Of a stretch of DNA of 58,036 nucleotides, positions 18,720-28,882 are shown in pieces (position 1 is the stretch's first letter; each line of letters opens with the position of its first letter). The notes under the pieces are model-generated. The model was not told the origin of the DNA and searched no databases. It saw only the letters and a program-made list of their open reading frames with translations. The DNA is from Gammaproteobacteria bacterium (lineage in GTDB: Bacteria; Pseudomonadota; Gammaproteobacteria; CAIRSR01), in assembly GCA_963575715.1 (NCBI GenBank), contig CAUYTW010000319.1, positions 1-58,036 of the forward strand, given 5' to 3'. Both the position numbers and the translations under genes were made by a program.

Positions 18720-19955
18720 ATGTTAAACATCCAAATCAATGGCATTGATATCCAGGTTCCGCACGGAACCATGATTATTGATGCCGCCGAACATGCAGGA
18801 ATTGTTATTCCGCGTTTCTGTTATCACAAGAAGCTCTCTACTGCCGCCAGCTGTCGGATGTGTTTGGTGGAAGTCGAGAAACAAGCTAAAGCGGTACCGG
18901 CTTGTGCTACTCCTGTGGGAGAGGGGATGAAAATTTATACTAAATCCCCAAAAGCTCTCGGTGCCCAACGTGGGGTAATGGAATTTTTGCTTATTAATCA
19001 CCCATTGGACTGCCCAATCTGCGATCAGGGAGGAGAGTGTCCGTTGCAAGAAGCAGCCATGGGATTTGGTTCTACGGATTCACGTTATTCTTTTAGTAAA
19101 CGAGTGGTACCTAATCCAAATTTCGGCCCATTGGTTGCGGCTGATATGACACGTTGTATTCATTGTACGCGTTGTCTGCGATTTACTAGAGAAATTGCGG
19201 GAGTAATGGATTTAGGTGCCATTAAACGTGGTGAACAGATGGCGATTACCACTTATGTGGGTCATCCTCTGACTTCAGAACTCTCTGGTAATCTTATTGA
19301 TTTATGTCCTGTAGGTGCGTTGACATCTAAACCTGCACGATTTACTGCGCGTTCCTGGGAACTTCAGGAGCATTTCGCTATTGGCCCTCATGATTCTTTT
19401 GGTTCTCATTTGCGAGTGGATACTCGGAATGGGCAGGTTATGCGCGTGATTGCCCGTGAGTGCGAAGAAATCAATGAGACTTGGATTTCTGATCGTGATC
19501 GTTTTAGCTATCAAGGTTTATATGCTAGTGATCGGTTACAAGCTCCGCGAATCCGTGAAGAGGGAGTCTGGCGGACAGTGGATTGGTCGACTGCACTGGA
19601 ATTTGTGGCAAAAGGCATCAATCAGATACGCGAAACTTATGGTTCTACCGCTTTGGGTGCCCTAATAGCTCCTACCGCTACATTAGAAGAAAGTTATCTA
19701 GTTCAAAAATTGATGAGGACCGCAGGTAGCCCTAATATTGATCATCGTTTGCGTCAAATTGATTTTTCGGATCAAGAGCATGATCCAGTTTTCCCATGGC
19801 TTGGTTGTTCAATTGTTGAGCTAGAACAGAAAAATGCTTTCTTGGTAATTGGTTCCCATGTACGTAAGGAACATCCTTTAGTTAATCATCGTCTGCGTAA
19901 GGCAATGTTCTGGGGGGGGGGGGCATACTATGTTTCTGGATGCAGTAACCCGTGA
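18720..19955 (+). CDS. nuoG: NADH-quinone oxidoreductase subunit G, N-terminal part (frame broken at a G12 run)
   Basis: The large iron-sulfur subunit of complex I. This frame holds the 2Fe-2S domain (CRMCLVEVEKQ, VPACATPV), HPLDCPICDQGGECPLQ, and the 4Fe-4S region around CIHCTRCLRFTREIAG, then the start of the molybdopterin-fold domain. Translation leaves the family alignment at a run of twelve G (19912-19923) and stops 30 bases later. The rest of NuoG continues in another frame from about 19924. Removing one G (or adding two) restores one continuous protein of about 800 residues. This may be a sequencing or assembly error, polymerase slippage or a true mutation. All cluster ligands lie in this first part. 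Confidence 0.9.
   Translation: MLNIQINGIDIQVPHGTMIIDAAEHAGIVIPRFCYHKKLSTAASCRMCLVEVEKQAKAVPACATPVGEGMKIYTKSPKALGAQRGVMEFLLINHPLDCPICDQGGECPLQEAAMGFGSTDSRYSFSKRVVPNPNFGPLVAADMTRCIHCTRCLRFTREIAGVMDLGAIKRGEQMAITTYVGHPLTSELSGNLIDLCPVGALTSKPARFTARSWELQEHFAIGPHDSFGSHLRVDTRNGQVMRVIARECEEINETWISDRDRFSYQGLYASDRLQAPRIREEGVWRTVDWSTALEFVAKGINQIRETYGSTALGALIAPTATLEESYLVQKLMRTAGSPNIDHRLRQIDFSDQEHDPVFPWLGCSIVELEQKNAFLVIGSHVRKEHPLVNHRLRKAMFWGGGAYYVSGCSNP
19912..19923 (+). repeat. G12 homopolymer at the nuoG frameshift
   Basis: Twelve consecutive G bases lie within nuoG exactly where the two reading frames of the protein meet. Such runs are prone to slippage in vivo and to length miscalls in sequencing. Confidence 0.9.
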
Positions 19956-21120
19956 TTATAATTATGCGCCGAGCGCAGTCATGGTTGCTGCTCCTACCCT
20001 TTGGTTACGGGAATTAGTGGCAATCGCAAAAGCCGCTCAATCTATCACTGAACGCATTGTATCTAAAGATCTTATTAGCTTATGGAAAGATGTGGAACCT
20101 GAGGTAGCTCATCAAATTACTGCAGAATATTTGGTAAAATCTTCATCTGCTATAATATTACTTGGGAATTTAGCACAATCTCACCCTCGTTTTGCTGAAC
20201 TGCGAGCATTAGCCGGAATAATAGCGGATTTGACAGGAGCTTCTTTAGGTTATTTACCAGAGGGAGCGGGAACGGTTGGTGCTTGGTTGGCTGGTTGTGT
20301 TCCGCATCGTGGACCGGGTGGCAACTTAGTGGAAGTTGGACAAAATTGGCATAACATGGTGACTGGAGGTGTAAAGGGTTTATTGATTCTGGGCGCTGAA
20401 CTTGATCACGACTGTGCCAATTCAGACGCAGCTGTGAAAGGTTTGCGGAATACAGATTTCGTAGTAAGTCTTTCGCCATGGAACAGTCGTGCTCAAGAGG
20501 ATTACGCTGATGCTATTTTACCAGTCACTCCCTATGCTGAAACTTCGGGTACTTATGTCAACCTAGAAGGACGCTGGCAGGGTTTCCAAGGCGCTGCTAC
20601 ACCGTTAGGTGAAGCTCGGCCAGGATGGAAAGTATTACGGGTACTAGGTAATCTTCTTGATTTGAAGGGTTTTGATTATTTTTCATCGGAGCAAGTGTTA
20701 AGCGAAGTGAAAGAATTAATTGGTATTATTACTCCAAATAACTTTATGCCGTGGCGTATTCCACAAGAAATTAAGTCGAGTCAAAAAGGATTGACGCGAT
20801 TTGGAGAGGTTCCTCCTTACGCAGGGGATGCTTTAGTACGACGAGCAAATGTATTACAAGCTACTCCTGATGGACAAATAGGAGTTGCTGCTCGAATTAA
20901 TGCTACTACTGCGACACATCTTGGACTTGCAGATTTTATAATGGTAACTGTACACCAAGGTGAGAGCAAAGCAGATCTACCCCTAGTTATGGATAATCGA
21001 GTAGCGGAAGGTTGTGTATCGGTTCCATCGGCTGTACTTGAAACGGCTACATTAGGTGAGAATTTTGGAGATGTAAAATTAATTGCGGTGACCGCTACGC
21101 CAGATCGAATTATTATTTAA
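19930..21120 (+). CDS. nuoG: NADH-quinone oxidoreductase subunit G, C-terminal part
   Basis: A continuation of nuoG after the G12 run: the molybdopterin-oxidoreductase-like domain without cofactor function (GHTMFLDAVTRDYNY enters in this frame; AQEDYADAILPVTPYAETSGTYVNLEGRWQ; C-terminal molybdopterin-dinucleotide-type barrel). The ATG at 19930 lies inside the domain and is probably not a natural start. If the break is real, the peptide would need slippage or re-initiation. It is followed 87 bases later by nuoH. Confidence 0.88.
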   Translation: MFLDAVTRDYNYAPSAVMVAAPTLWLRELVAIAKAAQSITERIVSKDLISLWKDVEPEVAHQITAEYLVKSSSAIILLGNLAQSHPRFAELRALAGIIADLTGASLGYLPEGAGTVGAWLAGCVPHRGPGGNLVEVGQNWHNMVTGGVKGLLILGAELDHDCANSDAAVKGLRNTDFVVSLSPWNSRAQEDYADAILPVTPYAETSGTYVNLEGRWQGFQGAATPLGEARPGWKVLRVLGNLLDLKGFDYFSSEQVLSEVKELIGIITPNNFMPWRIPQEIKSSQKGLTRFGEVPPYAGDALVRRANVLQATPDGQIGVAARINATTATHLGLADFIMVTVHQGESKADLPLVMDNRVAEGCVSVPSAVLETATLGENFGDVKLIAVTATPDRIII

Positions 21121-21207
21121 TCATTTCTCAAATTACATCATCTCTGGATAGGCGAGACGTATGGAAATTCGAGATAATATAAAGAAATCTTAATGGGGGT
21201 TGGGTAG

Positions 21208-22218
21208 ATGTATGATAATTTAATTTTAGTAATTTGGACCCTCATCAAAATAGTTGCGGTAATGGTGCCGTTGCTGACTGCAGTAGCATGGTTGCCCTAT
21301 GCTGAACGTAAAATTATCGGCTATATGCAGGTACGCATTGGTCCTAATCGAGTGGGACCACGCGGCTGGTTGCAACCTATTGCAGATGCTCTGAAGTTGA
21401 TGTTTAAAGAGATTACTATACCTGCGGGAGCCAATAAATTTTTGTTCTTGCTTGCTCCAGTGTTGACCATCGCTACTGCGTTAGGAGCTTGGGCAGTGAT
21501 TCCCTTTTCGGATACATTAGTCGTATCTAACCTCAGTGCTGGTTTACTTTATATTCTTGCTGTCAGTTCAATGGGCGTATACGGTATCATCATCGCAGGT
21601 TGGGCTTCTAATTCGAAATATGCTTTTTTGGGATCCATCCGTTCCGCAGCTCAGATGGTATCTTATGAAATCGCTATGGGATTTTCTTTAGTTGGGGTAG
21701 TAATGGGAGCGAATAGTCTAAATCTTGGAGTTATCGTTAATGCTCAACAGGGAGGAATTTTAAATTGGTTTTTTGTTCCGATGGCACCATTGTTTGTAAT
21801 TTATTTTCTCTCTGCGGTTGCGGAAACTAATCGTGCACCTTTTGATGTAGCAGAAGGTGAATCAGAAATTGTGGCTGGTTTTCATGTAGAATACTCAGGA
21901 ATGGCCTTCGCAGTATTTTTTCTTGCGGAGTATGCAAATATGATTTTGGTCTCCATATTGGCTTCTCTAATGTTTCTTGGAGGATGGTTATCTCCTTTTG
22001 AAGGATTGCCTGTTATTGGAGAGCCTAGTATTTTATGGTTATTTATTAAGATTTCATTTTTTTTATTACTTTATTTATGGTTTCGAGCTACTTTTCCACG
22101 CTACCGTTACGATCAGATTATGCGATTGGGATGGAAAGTATTTATTCCAATTACTATTTTATGGATAATGCTAATTGGAATAATAATAGTTAATGGTTGG
22201 GCGTGGTGGAATGTATGA
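21208..22218 (+). CDS. nuoH: NADH-quinone oxidoreductase subunit H
   Basis: The heel subunit that joins the arms and lines the quinone channel, 336 residues, eight or so helices. [21 protein letters not shown] and the acidic loop [27 protein letters not shown] are diagnostic. Confidence 0.96.
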   Translation: MYDNLILVIWTLIKIVAVMVPLLTAVAWLPYAERKIIGYMQVRIGPNRVGPRGWLQPIADALKLMFKEITIPAGANKFLFLLAPVLTIATALGAWAVIPFSDTLVVSNLSAGLLYILAVSSMGVYGIIIAGWASNSKYAFLGSIRSAAQMVSYEIAMGFSLVGVVMGANSLNLGVIVNAQQGGILNWFFVPMAPLFVIYFLSAVAETNRAPFDVAEGESEIVAGFHVEYSGMAFAVFFLAEYANMILVSILASLMFLGGWLSPFEGLPVIGEPSILWLFIKISFFLLLYLWFRATFPRYRYDQIMRLGWKVFIPITILWIMLIGIIIVNGWAWWNV

Positions 22219-22263
22219 AATAAATTAACCAACATTTGAAACTCAATATTAATTTTAGCGCCT

Positions 22264-22755
22264 ATGTATACTACAATTATTCGTTATTTAAAAAGTTTGT
22301 TTCTTTTGGAATTATTAGCTGGATTAGCTATAACAGGGAAATATTTATTTGGTCGTAAAATTACTGTTCAATATCCAGAATCACGCACACCATTATCTCC
22401 ACGTTTTCGTGGATTACATGCCTTGCGTCGATATCCAAACGGTAAAGAACGCTGTATTGCATGTAAATTGTGTGAAGTAGTTTGTCCAGCTTTTGCTATT
22501 ACCATTGAAGCAGAATCATGTGTTGATGGTAATCGACGTACTACTCGTTATGAAGTTGACTTATTTAAATGTATTTATTGTGGATTTTGTGAAGAATCTT
22601 GTCCTGTCGATTCGATAGTTGAAACTTCTGAGTTCGAATATATTTTTGAACGTTTCGGAGAACAAATTATTACTAAGCCGAAATTGTTGGAACTGGGTGA
22701 CCGCTATGAACAATCTATCGCAGCGGATCGAATATTGGATGCTTGTTATCGTTAA
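22264..22755 (+). CDS. nuoI: NADH-quinone oxidoreductase subunit I
   Basis: The ferredoxin-like subunit with clusters N6a and N6b, 163 residues. Two CxxCxxCxxxCP motifs are visible, [12 protein letters not shown] and [12 protein letters not shown]. The N-terminal hydrophobic segment [15 protein letters not shown] anchors it at the membrane arm. Confidence 0.96.
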   Translation: MYTTIIRYLKSLFLLELLAGLAITGKYLFGRKITVQYPESRTPLSPRFRGLHALRRYPNGKERCIACKLCEVVCPAFAITIEAESCVDGNRRTTRYEVDLFKCIYCGFCEESCPVDSIVETSEFEYIFERFGEQIITKPKLLELGDRYEQSIAADRILDACYR

Positions 22756-22877
22756 TGTGTGTTCCTAAAGCATAATGAAAAACGATAACTTTAAAAATTT
22801 TACTATCGAAGGGGACAGTAAAAAACCTTCTCCTATCCTCATTGTGTCTGAATAGGGCGTGCTTTTTGGAGACGTTG

Positions 22878-23480
22878 ATGAAATCTTTTATTTTTTATAT
22901 ATTTTCAATCATTCTAATTTTATCCGCCAGTGCTGTAATTACGGTACGTAATTCAGTGACTGCGGCATTATTTTTAGTGCTTACTTTCGTGACTAGTGCT
23001 GGACTATGGATACTATTAGAGGCTGAATTTTTGGCCCTCACTTTAGTGATGGTATACGTGGGAGCAGTGATGGTGCTTTTTCTCTTTGTAATAATGATGA
23101 TTAATATAACTATTGAACCATTAGGAAAAAATTTTGCTAAATATTTCCCTCTAGGTTTATTAGTAATGATTACTATGGTAGTAGAAATGTTTTTAGTACT
23201 TGGATCTCAATCTTTTGGTTTAGAAAAATTTTCCAATCCTATACCTCATACCGTGAACTATAATAATACTGCCGAATTAGGTGTGGTGCTTTATACCGAT
23301 TATGTCTATCCCTTCGAGATTGCGGGAGTAATCTTATTGGTGGCGATTATCTCTGCGATTGCTCTAACCTTACGGCAACGTCCAAAAACAAAATATCAAG
23401 ATGTTGCTCAACAGGTATCAGTATGTCGTGAAGATCGTATTCGTCTTGTGCGAATATCTGCAGCCGAAAATGTTCCTTAA
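22878..23480 (+). CDS. nuoJ: NADH-quinone oxidoreductase subunit J
   Basis: A membrane subunit with five helices, about 200 residues. The conserved third helix VMVYVGAVMVLFLFVIMMINI with its pi-bulge region is present. I chose ATG 22878, which has GGAG eight bases upstream and begins the first helix; the frame is open to 22842. Confidence 0.93.
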   Translation: MKSFIFYIFSIILILSASAVITVRNSVTAALFLVLTFVTSAGLWILLEAEFLALTLVMVYVGAVMVLFLFVIMMINITIEPLGKNFAKYFPLGLLVMITMVVEMFLVLGSQSFGLEKFSNPIPHTVNYNNTAELGVVLYTDYVYPFEIAGVILLVAIISAIALTLRQRPKTKYQDVAQQVSVCREDRIRLVRISAAENVP

Positions 23481-23545
23481 TTTACTGTGTCTGCGCGAAT
23501 AAATTTTAAGTATTTTTTATCAAAAAGCAGAAAAGGAAAATCGGT

Positions 23546-23851
23546 ATGATATCATTATCAAATTTTTTAATATTGAGTGTTCTATTATTTTGCATAGGAA
23601 TCGGGGGAATATTATTGAGTCGAAAAAATTTAATTATTTTACTTATGTCCATTGAATTAATTCTACTTGCGGCGAATATGAATTTTGTGGCGTTTTCTCA
23701 TTATTTAGGTAACACTGCTGGTCAAGTGTTTGTATTTTTTATATTAACCGTAGCAGCTGCTGAATCAGCGATTGGTTTGGCGATTTTAGTGGTAATGTTT
23801 CGTAATCGGCGGACTATAAATACTGACGATATCATTTCATTAAATGGATAA
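23546..23851 (+). CDS. nuoK: NADH-quinone oxidoreductase subunit K
   Basis: A small three-helix subunit (101 residues) homologous to MrpC. The two conserved membrane glutamates are in [19 protein letters not shown] (helix 2) and [14 protein letters not shown] (helix 3), part of the proton path. Confidence 0.95.
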   Translation: MISLSNFLILSVLLFCIGIGGILLSRKNLIILLMSIELILLAANMNFVAFSHYLGNTAGQVFVFFILTVAAAESAIGLAILVVMFRNRRTINTDDIISLNG

Positions 23852-23908
23852 TTAATAACTATTTTTTAATAATATCTATTTCTACTATTATTTTTATAGG
23901 AAATTTCC

Positions 23909-24877
23909 ATGACCTTCGATATTTTTAACATTGTCACCGTTGGTCCCGAGATTATGATTCTTGGAGGAGCTTGCATTATTTTGATGATGGATGCATTTAG
24001 ATCCACGCCTGAAGAAGAAAACGTTATTATTTATTGGTTTTCTTTAATTATTTTATTATCAGGATGTGGGATAATTATTATTAATTTGGGGAATAATATA
24101 GGATCTGCGCTGAATGGTCATTTTTTTAAAGATACTATGGGCGATTTGTTAAAAATTCTTACTTATTTTTCTGTATTTATTAGTTTTATTTATTCTCGTG
24201 TTCATGTAAAACGATGTAATTCATTAAGAGGAGAATTTTTTATACTTGGTTTATTCGCGGTGCTAGGAATGTCAGTAATGATTTCTGCAGGAAGTTTTAT
24301 TACTCTATTTATGGGACTGGAACTATTAACGTTACCATTATATATAATGGCAATTTTTGATTATGACTCTGTATTAGTGAGCAAAATAGTAGTGGGATAT
24401 TTTATAAGAGGTGGGATTTCCTCTGGTATATTGCTGTATGGTATGTCATTACTTTATGGCGTCACGGGGAGCCTTAATTTGATTCAAATTTCTAACATCG
24501 TGCAAAAATTATCGATGGAATCGACAGGTCAAAACCAGATTCTTTTAATTTTTGGTACAGTATTCATAATAATAGGAGTATCTTTCAAATTTGGTTCATT
24601 ACCTATTAATATGTGGATTTCAAATATTTACCAAGATATTTCTTCTGTAGTAATTTTGTTTTTAAGTACAATTCCAAAACTTATTGTTTTTTCTATAATA
24701 GTACGTTTATTAGTAGGTACACTTGATCCTTTGATAAGGCAATGGCAACAGATTCTTATTGTCATAGCATTATTTTTCATAGTAGCAGCAAGTAGTTTTA
24801 TGGTGCGTCGTCAACTTTTGGAGAAAAATTTTTCCGTAAATATGAAAAACCACATATCTCATCCAAGTCTTGGCTAG
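23909..24877 (+). pseudogene. truncated, diverged NuoN paralogue
   Basis: These 322 residues align along NuoN (compare the intact gene at 32074-33501): EFFILGLFAVLGMSVMISAGSF, LELLTLPLYIMA, GVTGSLNLIQIS and FKFGSLPINMWISNIYQD. Proton-path features are only partly kept. Family AAIKYF has become VVGYF, so that lysine is lost, and PFHAWVPDVYQG has become PINMWISNIYQD. The last third, with the helix-12 lysine, is missing; the frame stops at 24877. It stands directly after nuoK, where nuoL would be expected. It looks like a decayed duplicate rather than a working subunit, although the frame has no internal stop and expression with the operon is possible. Confidence 0.75.
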
Positions 24878-24941
24878 TTTTTATAACGCTATATCTTTTC
24901 AATTACTATATTTTTCAATCTTTTGTTAAAGGCATTAAAGA

Positions 24942-25997
24942 ATGCGAATCGTTGTTACTGGTGGAGCTGGTTTTATCGGATCAGAGTTAGTGCGTCAATT
25001 TATTCAAGAAACTAAAGATGATGTCATCAATGTAGATAAACTTACCTATGCGGGTAATTTGGAATCTTTGCTAGATGTAGCAAGCAATTCTCGTTATTTT
25101 TTTGAGCAAGTGGATATTTGTGACGCGACAGCAATTGATCTAGTTTTTAGAAAATATCACCCTAATGCAGTTATCCATCTAGCAGCTGAATCACATGTAG
25201 ACCGATCTATTGATGGGCCTGCGGCTTTTATACAGACTAATATAGTAGGAACGTATACTCTTTTAGAAAGAACTAGGTTCTATTGGAATAATCTTTCTAG
25301 TGAAGAAAAAATTACATTTCGTTTTTTACATGTTTCTACTGATGAAGTTTACGGTAGTTTAGGATTAACAAATTTTTTTAGAGAAGATACTCCTTACAAG
25401 CCTAATTCTCCATATTCTGCAAGTAAGGCTTCTGCCGATCATTTAGTGCGAGCTTGGTATCATACCTACGGTCTTCCTATTCTTATCACTAATTGTTCCA
25501 ACAATTATGGTCCTTATCAATATCCAGAAAAATTAATTCCTCTGATTATTAATCGAGCTGTAGCAGGACAATCTTTACCTGTTTATGGTAAAGGAGAAAA
25601 TGTTCGAGATTGGTTATATGTAGCTGATCATGCATGTGGTCTGCGTAGAGTATTAGAGCGAGGTCAGCCGGGTGAAACATATAATATTGGTGGACATAAT
25701 GAACATACTAATATTGAGGTAGTACATACTATATGTGCTCTACTTGACGAAATACTTCCAAATTCTTTACACCGGCCTCATAAACATCTCATTAAATTTG
25801 TTACTGATCGTCCTGGACATGATTTACGTTATGCAGTTGATGCAGGAAAAATTGAACTTGAATTAGGATGGAAACCGTACAAAAATTTTACTACAGGACT
25901 ACGTTCAACTATACAGTGGTATCTAGATCATCAAAGTTGGACTAAACGTATTATGTCTGGATCTTATCGATGTGAAAGAATGGGATTAATAAATTAA
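24942..25997 (+). CDS. rfbB: dTDP-glucose 4,6-dehydratase
   Basis: The second enzyme of dTDP-L-rhamnose synthesis (RmlB), 351 residues. The NAD-binding glycine motif is [14 protein letters not shown] (about 6-19), [12 protein letters not shown] lies near 85, the STDEVYGSL catalytic segment carries the Asp-Glu pair, and YSASKA supplies the Tyr-Lys pair. It is followed after about 380 bases by rfbA. Both genes interrupt the nuo operon and share its low GC content. Confidence 0.94.
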   Translation: MRIVVTGGAGFIGSELVRQFIQETKDDVINVDKLTYAGNLESLLDVASNSRYFFEQVDICDATAIDLVFRKYHPNAVIHLAAESHVDRSIDGPAAFIQTNIVGTYTLLERTRFYWNNLSSEEKITFRFLHVSTDEVYGSLGLTNFFREDTPYKPNSPYSASKASADHLVRAWYHTYGLPILITNCSNNYGPYQYPEKLIPLIINRAVAGQSLPVYGKGENVRDWLYVADHACGLRRVLERGQPGETYNIGGHNEHTNIEVVHTICALLDEILPNSLHRPHKHLIKFVTDRPGHDLRYAVDAGKIELELGWKPYKNFTTGLRSTIQWYLDHQSWTKRIMSGSYRCERMGLIN

Positions 25998-26005
25998 TAT
26001 AGATA

Positions 26006-26093
26006 ATCTAAGTTGTCATCTATGCCATGAAGTCGTATTCCATTATATACATTGAAAAAAATATCATAATCATGGATAGGTGGTAGCTTGGAT
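26006..26093 (+). mobile_element. TA-MITE copy 5
   Basis: Ends ATCTAAGTTGTCATCTAT and ATAGGTGGTAGCTTGGAT are flanked by TA at 26004-26005 and 26094-26095. It lies between rfbB and rfbA and has no coding capacity. Confidence 0.75.
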
Positions 26094-26257
26094 TAAATAT
26101 TAATATTATTATAACTAATTAATAATAATTAATTATTGAATTTTTATATAGTTATCGAACATATTTGGGAAATATTATTCGCTTTCATTAAATAAAATAA
26201 GTCAATGCTCAAGTTTTCGCCTAAAAGCAAGGGTTTTGCATTTCATTGGAAAAAATA

Positions 26258-26351
26258 ATCAAATTGCTACTTATCCATTTTTACAAAATTTTACATCGAT
26301 AGTAACATTATTGTGGAATGCGGCTTCAGGAATATAGATGTCAACTTGGGT
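26258..26351 (-). mobile_element. TA-MITE copy 6
   Basis: Ends ATCAAATTGCTACTTATCC and ATAGATGTCAACTTGGGT are flanked by TA at 26256-26257 and 26352-26353. The internal GCGGCTTCAGGAATATAG block matches the copy at 13640-13727. It ends 27 bases before the rfbA start. Confidence 0.75.
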
Positions 26352-26378
26352 TAAATGAGACTTTAGAAAGTTTTATTT

Positions 26379-27281
26379 ATGCACGATTCTAAACATTTAT
26401 TTCCTATAAAACGAAGACGCGGTATCATCTTAGCTGGTGGTTCTGGTACCCGGCTTTATCCCCTAACACAGGGAGTAAGTAAACAACTTTTGCCAATTTA
26501 CGATAAACCAATGGTGTATTATCCTCTATCAGTTTTAATGCTAGCAGGAATTCGTGATATTTTATTGATATCTACTCCTCAAGATCTTCCTCAGTTCGAA
26601 CGTTTATTAGGAGATGGCAGTCAGTGGGGGTTATCTTTTTTTTACGCAGAGCAACCATGTCCTGATGGTTTAGCACAAGCTTTTATTATTGGAGCATCTT
26701 TTATTGGCAGTGCAGATACTTGCTTAGTACTAGGAGATAATATTTTTTATAGTCAAGGGTTAGTTAAAATACTCCAGGCAGCTAATTGTCGTTCTACGGG
26801 CGCAACTGTTTTTTGTTATCGGGTACGTGACCCAGAACGCTATGGTGTGGCTAATTTTGATAATCAAGGTAATATTATAGATTTAGAGGAGAAACCTAGA
26901 CACCCAAAATCCAGCTACGCGGTAACAGGCTTGTATTTTTATGATAATGATGTGATTGATATAGCTAAAAATCTTACTCCTTCCCCACGAGGTGAATTAG
27001 AAATTACCGATGTCAATCGTGTATATCTCGGTCGTGGCCAACTCAATGTAGAATTTTTAGGACGAGGATCAGCGTGGTTGGATACAGGGACTCATGAATC
27101 TTTGATGCAGGCATCGAATTTCGTTGAAGTCGTAGAATCCCGCCAAGGATTAAAAATAGCTTGTCCTGAAGAGATTTCTTATCGAATGGGTTATATTAAC
27201 GCAGAAAATTTAGAACGATTAGCACGACCACTACTAAATAGTGGTTATGGTCGGTATCTTATAGAATTATTGGAACGATAA
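26379..27281 (+). CDS. rfbA: glucose-1-phosphate thymidylyltransferase
   Basis: The first enzyme of dTDP-rhamnose synthesis (RmlA), 300 residues, which makes dTDP-glucose from dTTP and glucose-1-phosphate. The nucleotide loop [16 protein letters not shown] is followed by [25 protein letters not shown] with the metal-binding Asp, and the C-terminal [18 protein letters not shown] non-conserved [13 protein letters not shown] leads the core. Together with rfbB it supplies an activated deoxysugar; rfbC and rfbD are not in the window. Confidence 0.94.
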   Translation: MHDSKHLFPIKRRRGIILAGGSGTRLYPLTQGVSKQLLPIYDKPMVYYPLSVLMLAGIRDILLISTPQDLPQFERLLGDGSQWGLSFFYAEQPCPDGLAQAFIIGASFIGSADTCLVLGDNIFYSQGLVKILQAANCRSTGATVFCYRVRDPERYGVANFDNQGNIIDLEEKPRHPKSSYAVTGLYFYDNDVIDIAKNLTPSPRGELEITDVNRVYLGRGQLNVEFLGRGSAWLDTGTHESLMQASNFVEVVESRQGLKIACPEEISYRMGYINAENLERLARPLLNSGYGRYLIELLER

Positions 27282-27294
27282 ATCACTACACAGC

Positions 27295-27649
27295 TAAAGC
27301 TAAGAGATTTATGGATAAAGCCTAGTTTATTTTGGTTACATTGCAACAAAATAAAAATTCATTAACTAGAAGCCCTTCTGTCTGTTGGCAGATAGGTAAC
27401 TTCAGTTTCTGAAAGCGGTAGATGCAGACAGAACTACGCAGGTAGTACGAAATGATTTGTCGCAAGGTTCAAAATATCGAACCGAAGTTACGCTGCATAT
27501 TGGCGACGGGGAAGATTGGTCGCAAGACTTGCGTCATTAGATCCGTAAGGGCTGACAGTCGGGAAAGACCGGCAACTTGGTCAAGAAAAAATTAAAATAA
27601 CGATGCTTCCTCTCCATGGTTGAAGCCAAGGTTTTCGCTCTGAATTTGG
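27295..27649 (+). ncRNA. HEARO/omega-RNA-like element, near full length but decayed (copy C)
   Basis: The element contains the family blocks in order: CATTGCAACAAAATAAA, GAAAGCGGTAGATGCAGACA, a GGTTC/GAACC hairpin, GAAGTTACGCTGCATATTGGCGA, a TCGCA/TTGCG hairpin, GTAAGGGCTGACAGTCGGG with the AAAGACCGGCAACTT hairpin, and the terminal CTTCCTCTCCATGG hairpin. It ends before ATGA at 27650. One 5' stem present in the copies at 33590 and 54535 is missing and the 5' hairpin is weak. It lies on the 3' side of tRNA-Ser, with no gene starting at its ATGA. Confidence 0.7.
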
Positions 27650-27661
27650 ATGACTATGATT

Positions 27662-27754
27662 TGGCGGAGAGGGCGGGATTCGAACCCGCGTGGGATGGTA
27701 AAATCCCCAACCGATTTCGAGTCGGTGCCGGTGTAGCCACTTCGGTACCTCTCC
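27662..27754 (-). tRNA. tRNA-Ser(CGA)
   Basis: A 93-nt class II tRNA on the minus strand. The acceptor stem pairs GGAGAGG with CCTCTCC, the discriminator is G, and CCA is encoded at 27664-27662. The anticodon arm ACCGA-CTCGAAA-TCGGT gives anticodon CGA (27719-27717), which reads UCG serine codons. There is a long variable arm (GGGGAT...ATCCC) and a GCGGG/CCCGC T-arm with loop TTCGAAT. It is divergent from the mlaA frame. Confidence 0.95.
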
Positions 27755-27796
27755 ATGAAAAACAGTAGATCACAAGGTGACCAAGATGTATCATTC

Positions 27797-28666
27797 ATGA
27801 TGATTACAATCGAGTCAATACCTAAATACTTTTTAAGTAAAGTAATAAAAAAAATATTTTTTCCAAAAAACGCAAAAAATTTATATTTTTTTTATATTCC
27901 TTCCATTTTTTTTCTAGATATAAAATTATTATATAGAATAGTTATCATTGTGAGCTGGTTTGTTACAAATGATATCCATGCTACGCCAATTTATCAATCT
28001 ATTGTTTCTGAATTAACAACAAATACAATTATTTATAAGGAGAATAATTACCTGGAGATGTATAATCGTACTATGCATGGTTTTAATCAATGGCTATTTT
28101 CATGGTTCGCGCCAGTAGGAAAAACAACCGATACAATTTTTTCTATGATACCTACTTCAATTAAGGCAGGTTCTGCTAATTTCATATCAAATTTGATCAA
28201 TGAACCATTAACTATCGTAGCTAGTCTTTTAGGTGGGGATCAATATAATGTCTTGAATTCCGCTATTCGTTTTATTATGAATACTATTATTGGTTTTGGG
28301 GGAATTTTTGATGTTGCTAATCATTTTGGTTATCCACCTGATTATCGTGATTTAGGTTTAGCAATGTGTAAATATGGAGTACCAGCCGGTCCACATATCA
28401 TAGTACCATTGGTTGGACCGAGAACTTTACGTGATGGTACATCAGATGTGGTTTTAGTTAATGCTTTATATTTAACAGTACTTGCCACTTTTTTTGGAAC
28501 TTCATTAAATACTCGTGTTATTATTGGTATCATTTTAATGGAAACAATTGGCGATTTGGCTCTTGTTCGTCAAATGGATTCACTCGAAATAAATGAAATG
28601 AATGATCCTTATGAAATAGTAAGAGATCGCTATTTACGTTCGCGTGAAATTAAATGTTTAAAATAA
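27797..28666 (+). CDS. mlaA: MlaA/VacJ-family outer-membrane lipid transport protein
   Basis: The outer-membrane component of the Mla system, which removes misplaced phospholipids from the outer leaflet. The family core starts near MYNRTMHGFNQWLF and shows FISNLINEPLTIVASLLGG, NTIIGFGGIFDVA, DLGLAMCKYGVPAGPHIIVPLVGPRTLRDG. E. coli MlaA is a lipoprotein; here no clear lipobox is visible. Instead, a hydrophobic segment (FFLDIKLLYRIVIIVSWFV) ending at IHAT may be a long signal. The frame is open to 27755, next to the tRNA; I prefer MMITIES at 27797. No other mla genes are present. Confidence 0.82.
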   Translation: MMITIESIPKYFLSKVIKKIFFPKNAKNLYFFYIPSIFFLDIKLLYRIVIIVSWFVTNDIHATPIYQSIVSELTTNTIIYKENNYLEMYNRTMHGFNQWLFSWFAPVGKTTDTIFSMIPTSIKAGSANFISNLINEPLTIVASLLGGDQYNVLNSAIRFIMNTIIGFGGIFDVANHFGYPPDYRDLGLAMCKYGVPAGPHIIVPLVGPRTLRDGTSDVVLVNALYLTVLATFFGTSLNTRVIIGIILMETIGDLALVRQMDSLEINEMNDPYEIVRDRYLRSREIKCLK

Positions 28667-28882
28667 TAATACAATTCTTAATTTATTAATAATAACTTTT
28701 TGAAGTTTATGGTGCCTTATAAAAATTATTGATTACTGAATAAAATTATCCGTTAAGGATATAAAGTAATCCAATTTCACAGATTTATAGTCTTTGCGAG
28801 GTTAATATAAAGTACTTTTTAACTATCATTATTTGTTATTTATCAAAATTATCATTCTTGTGGGTTAAATAAGGATAATGCT

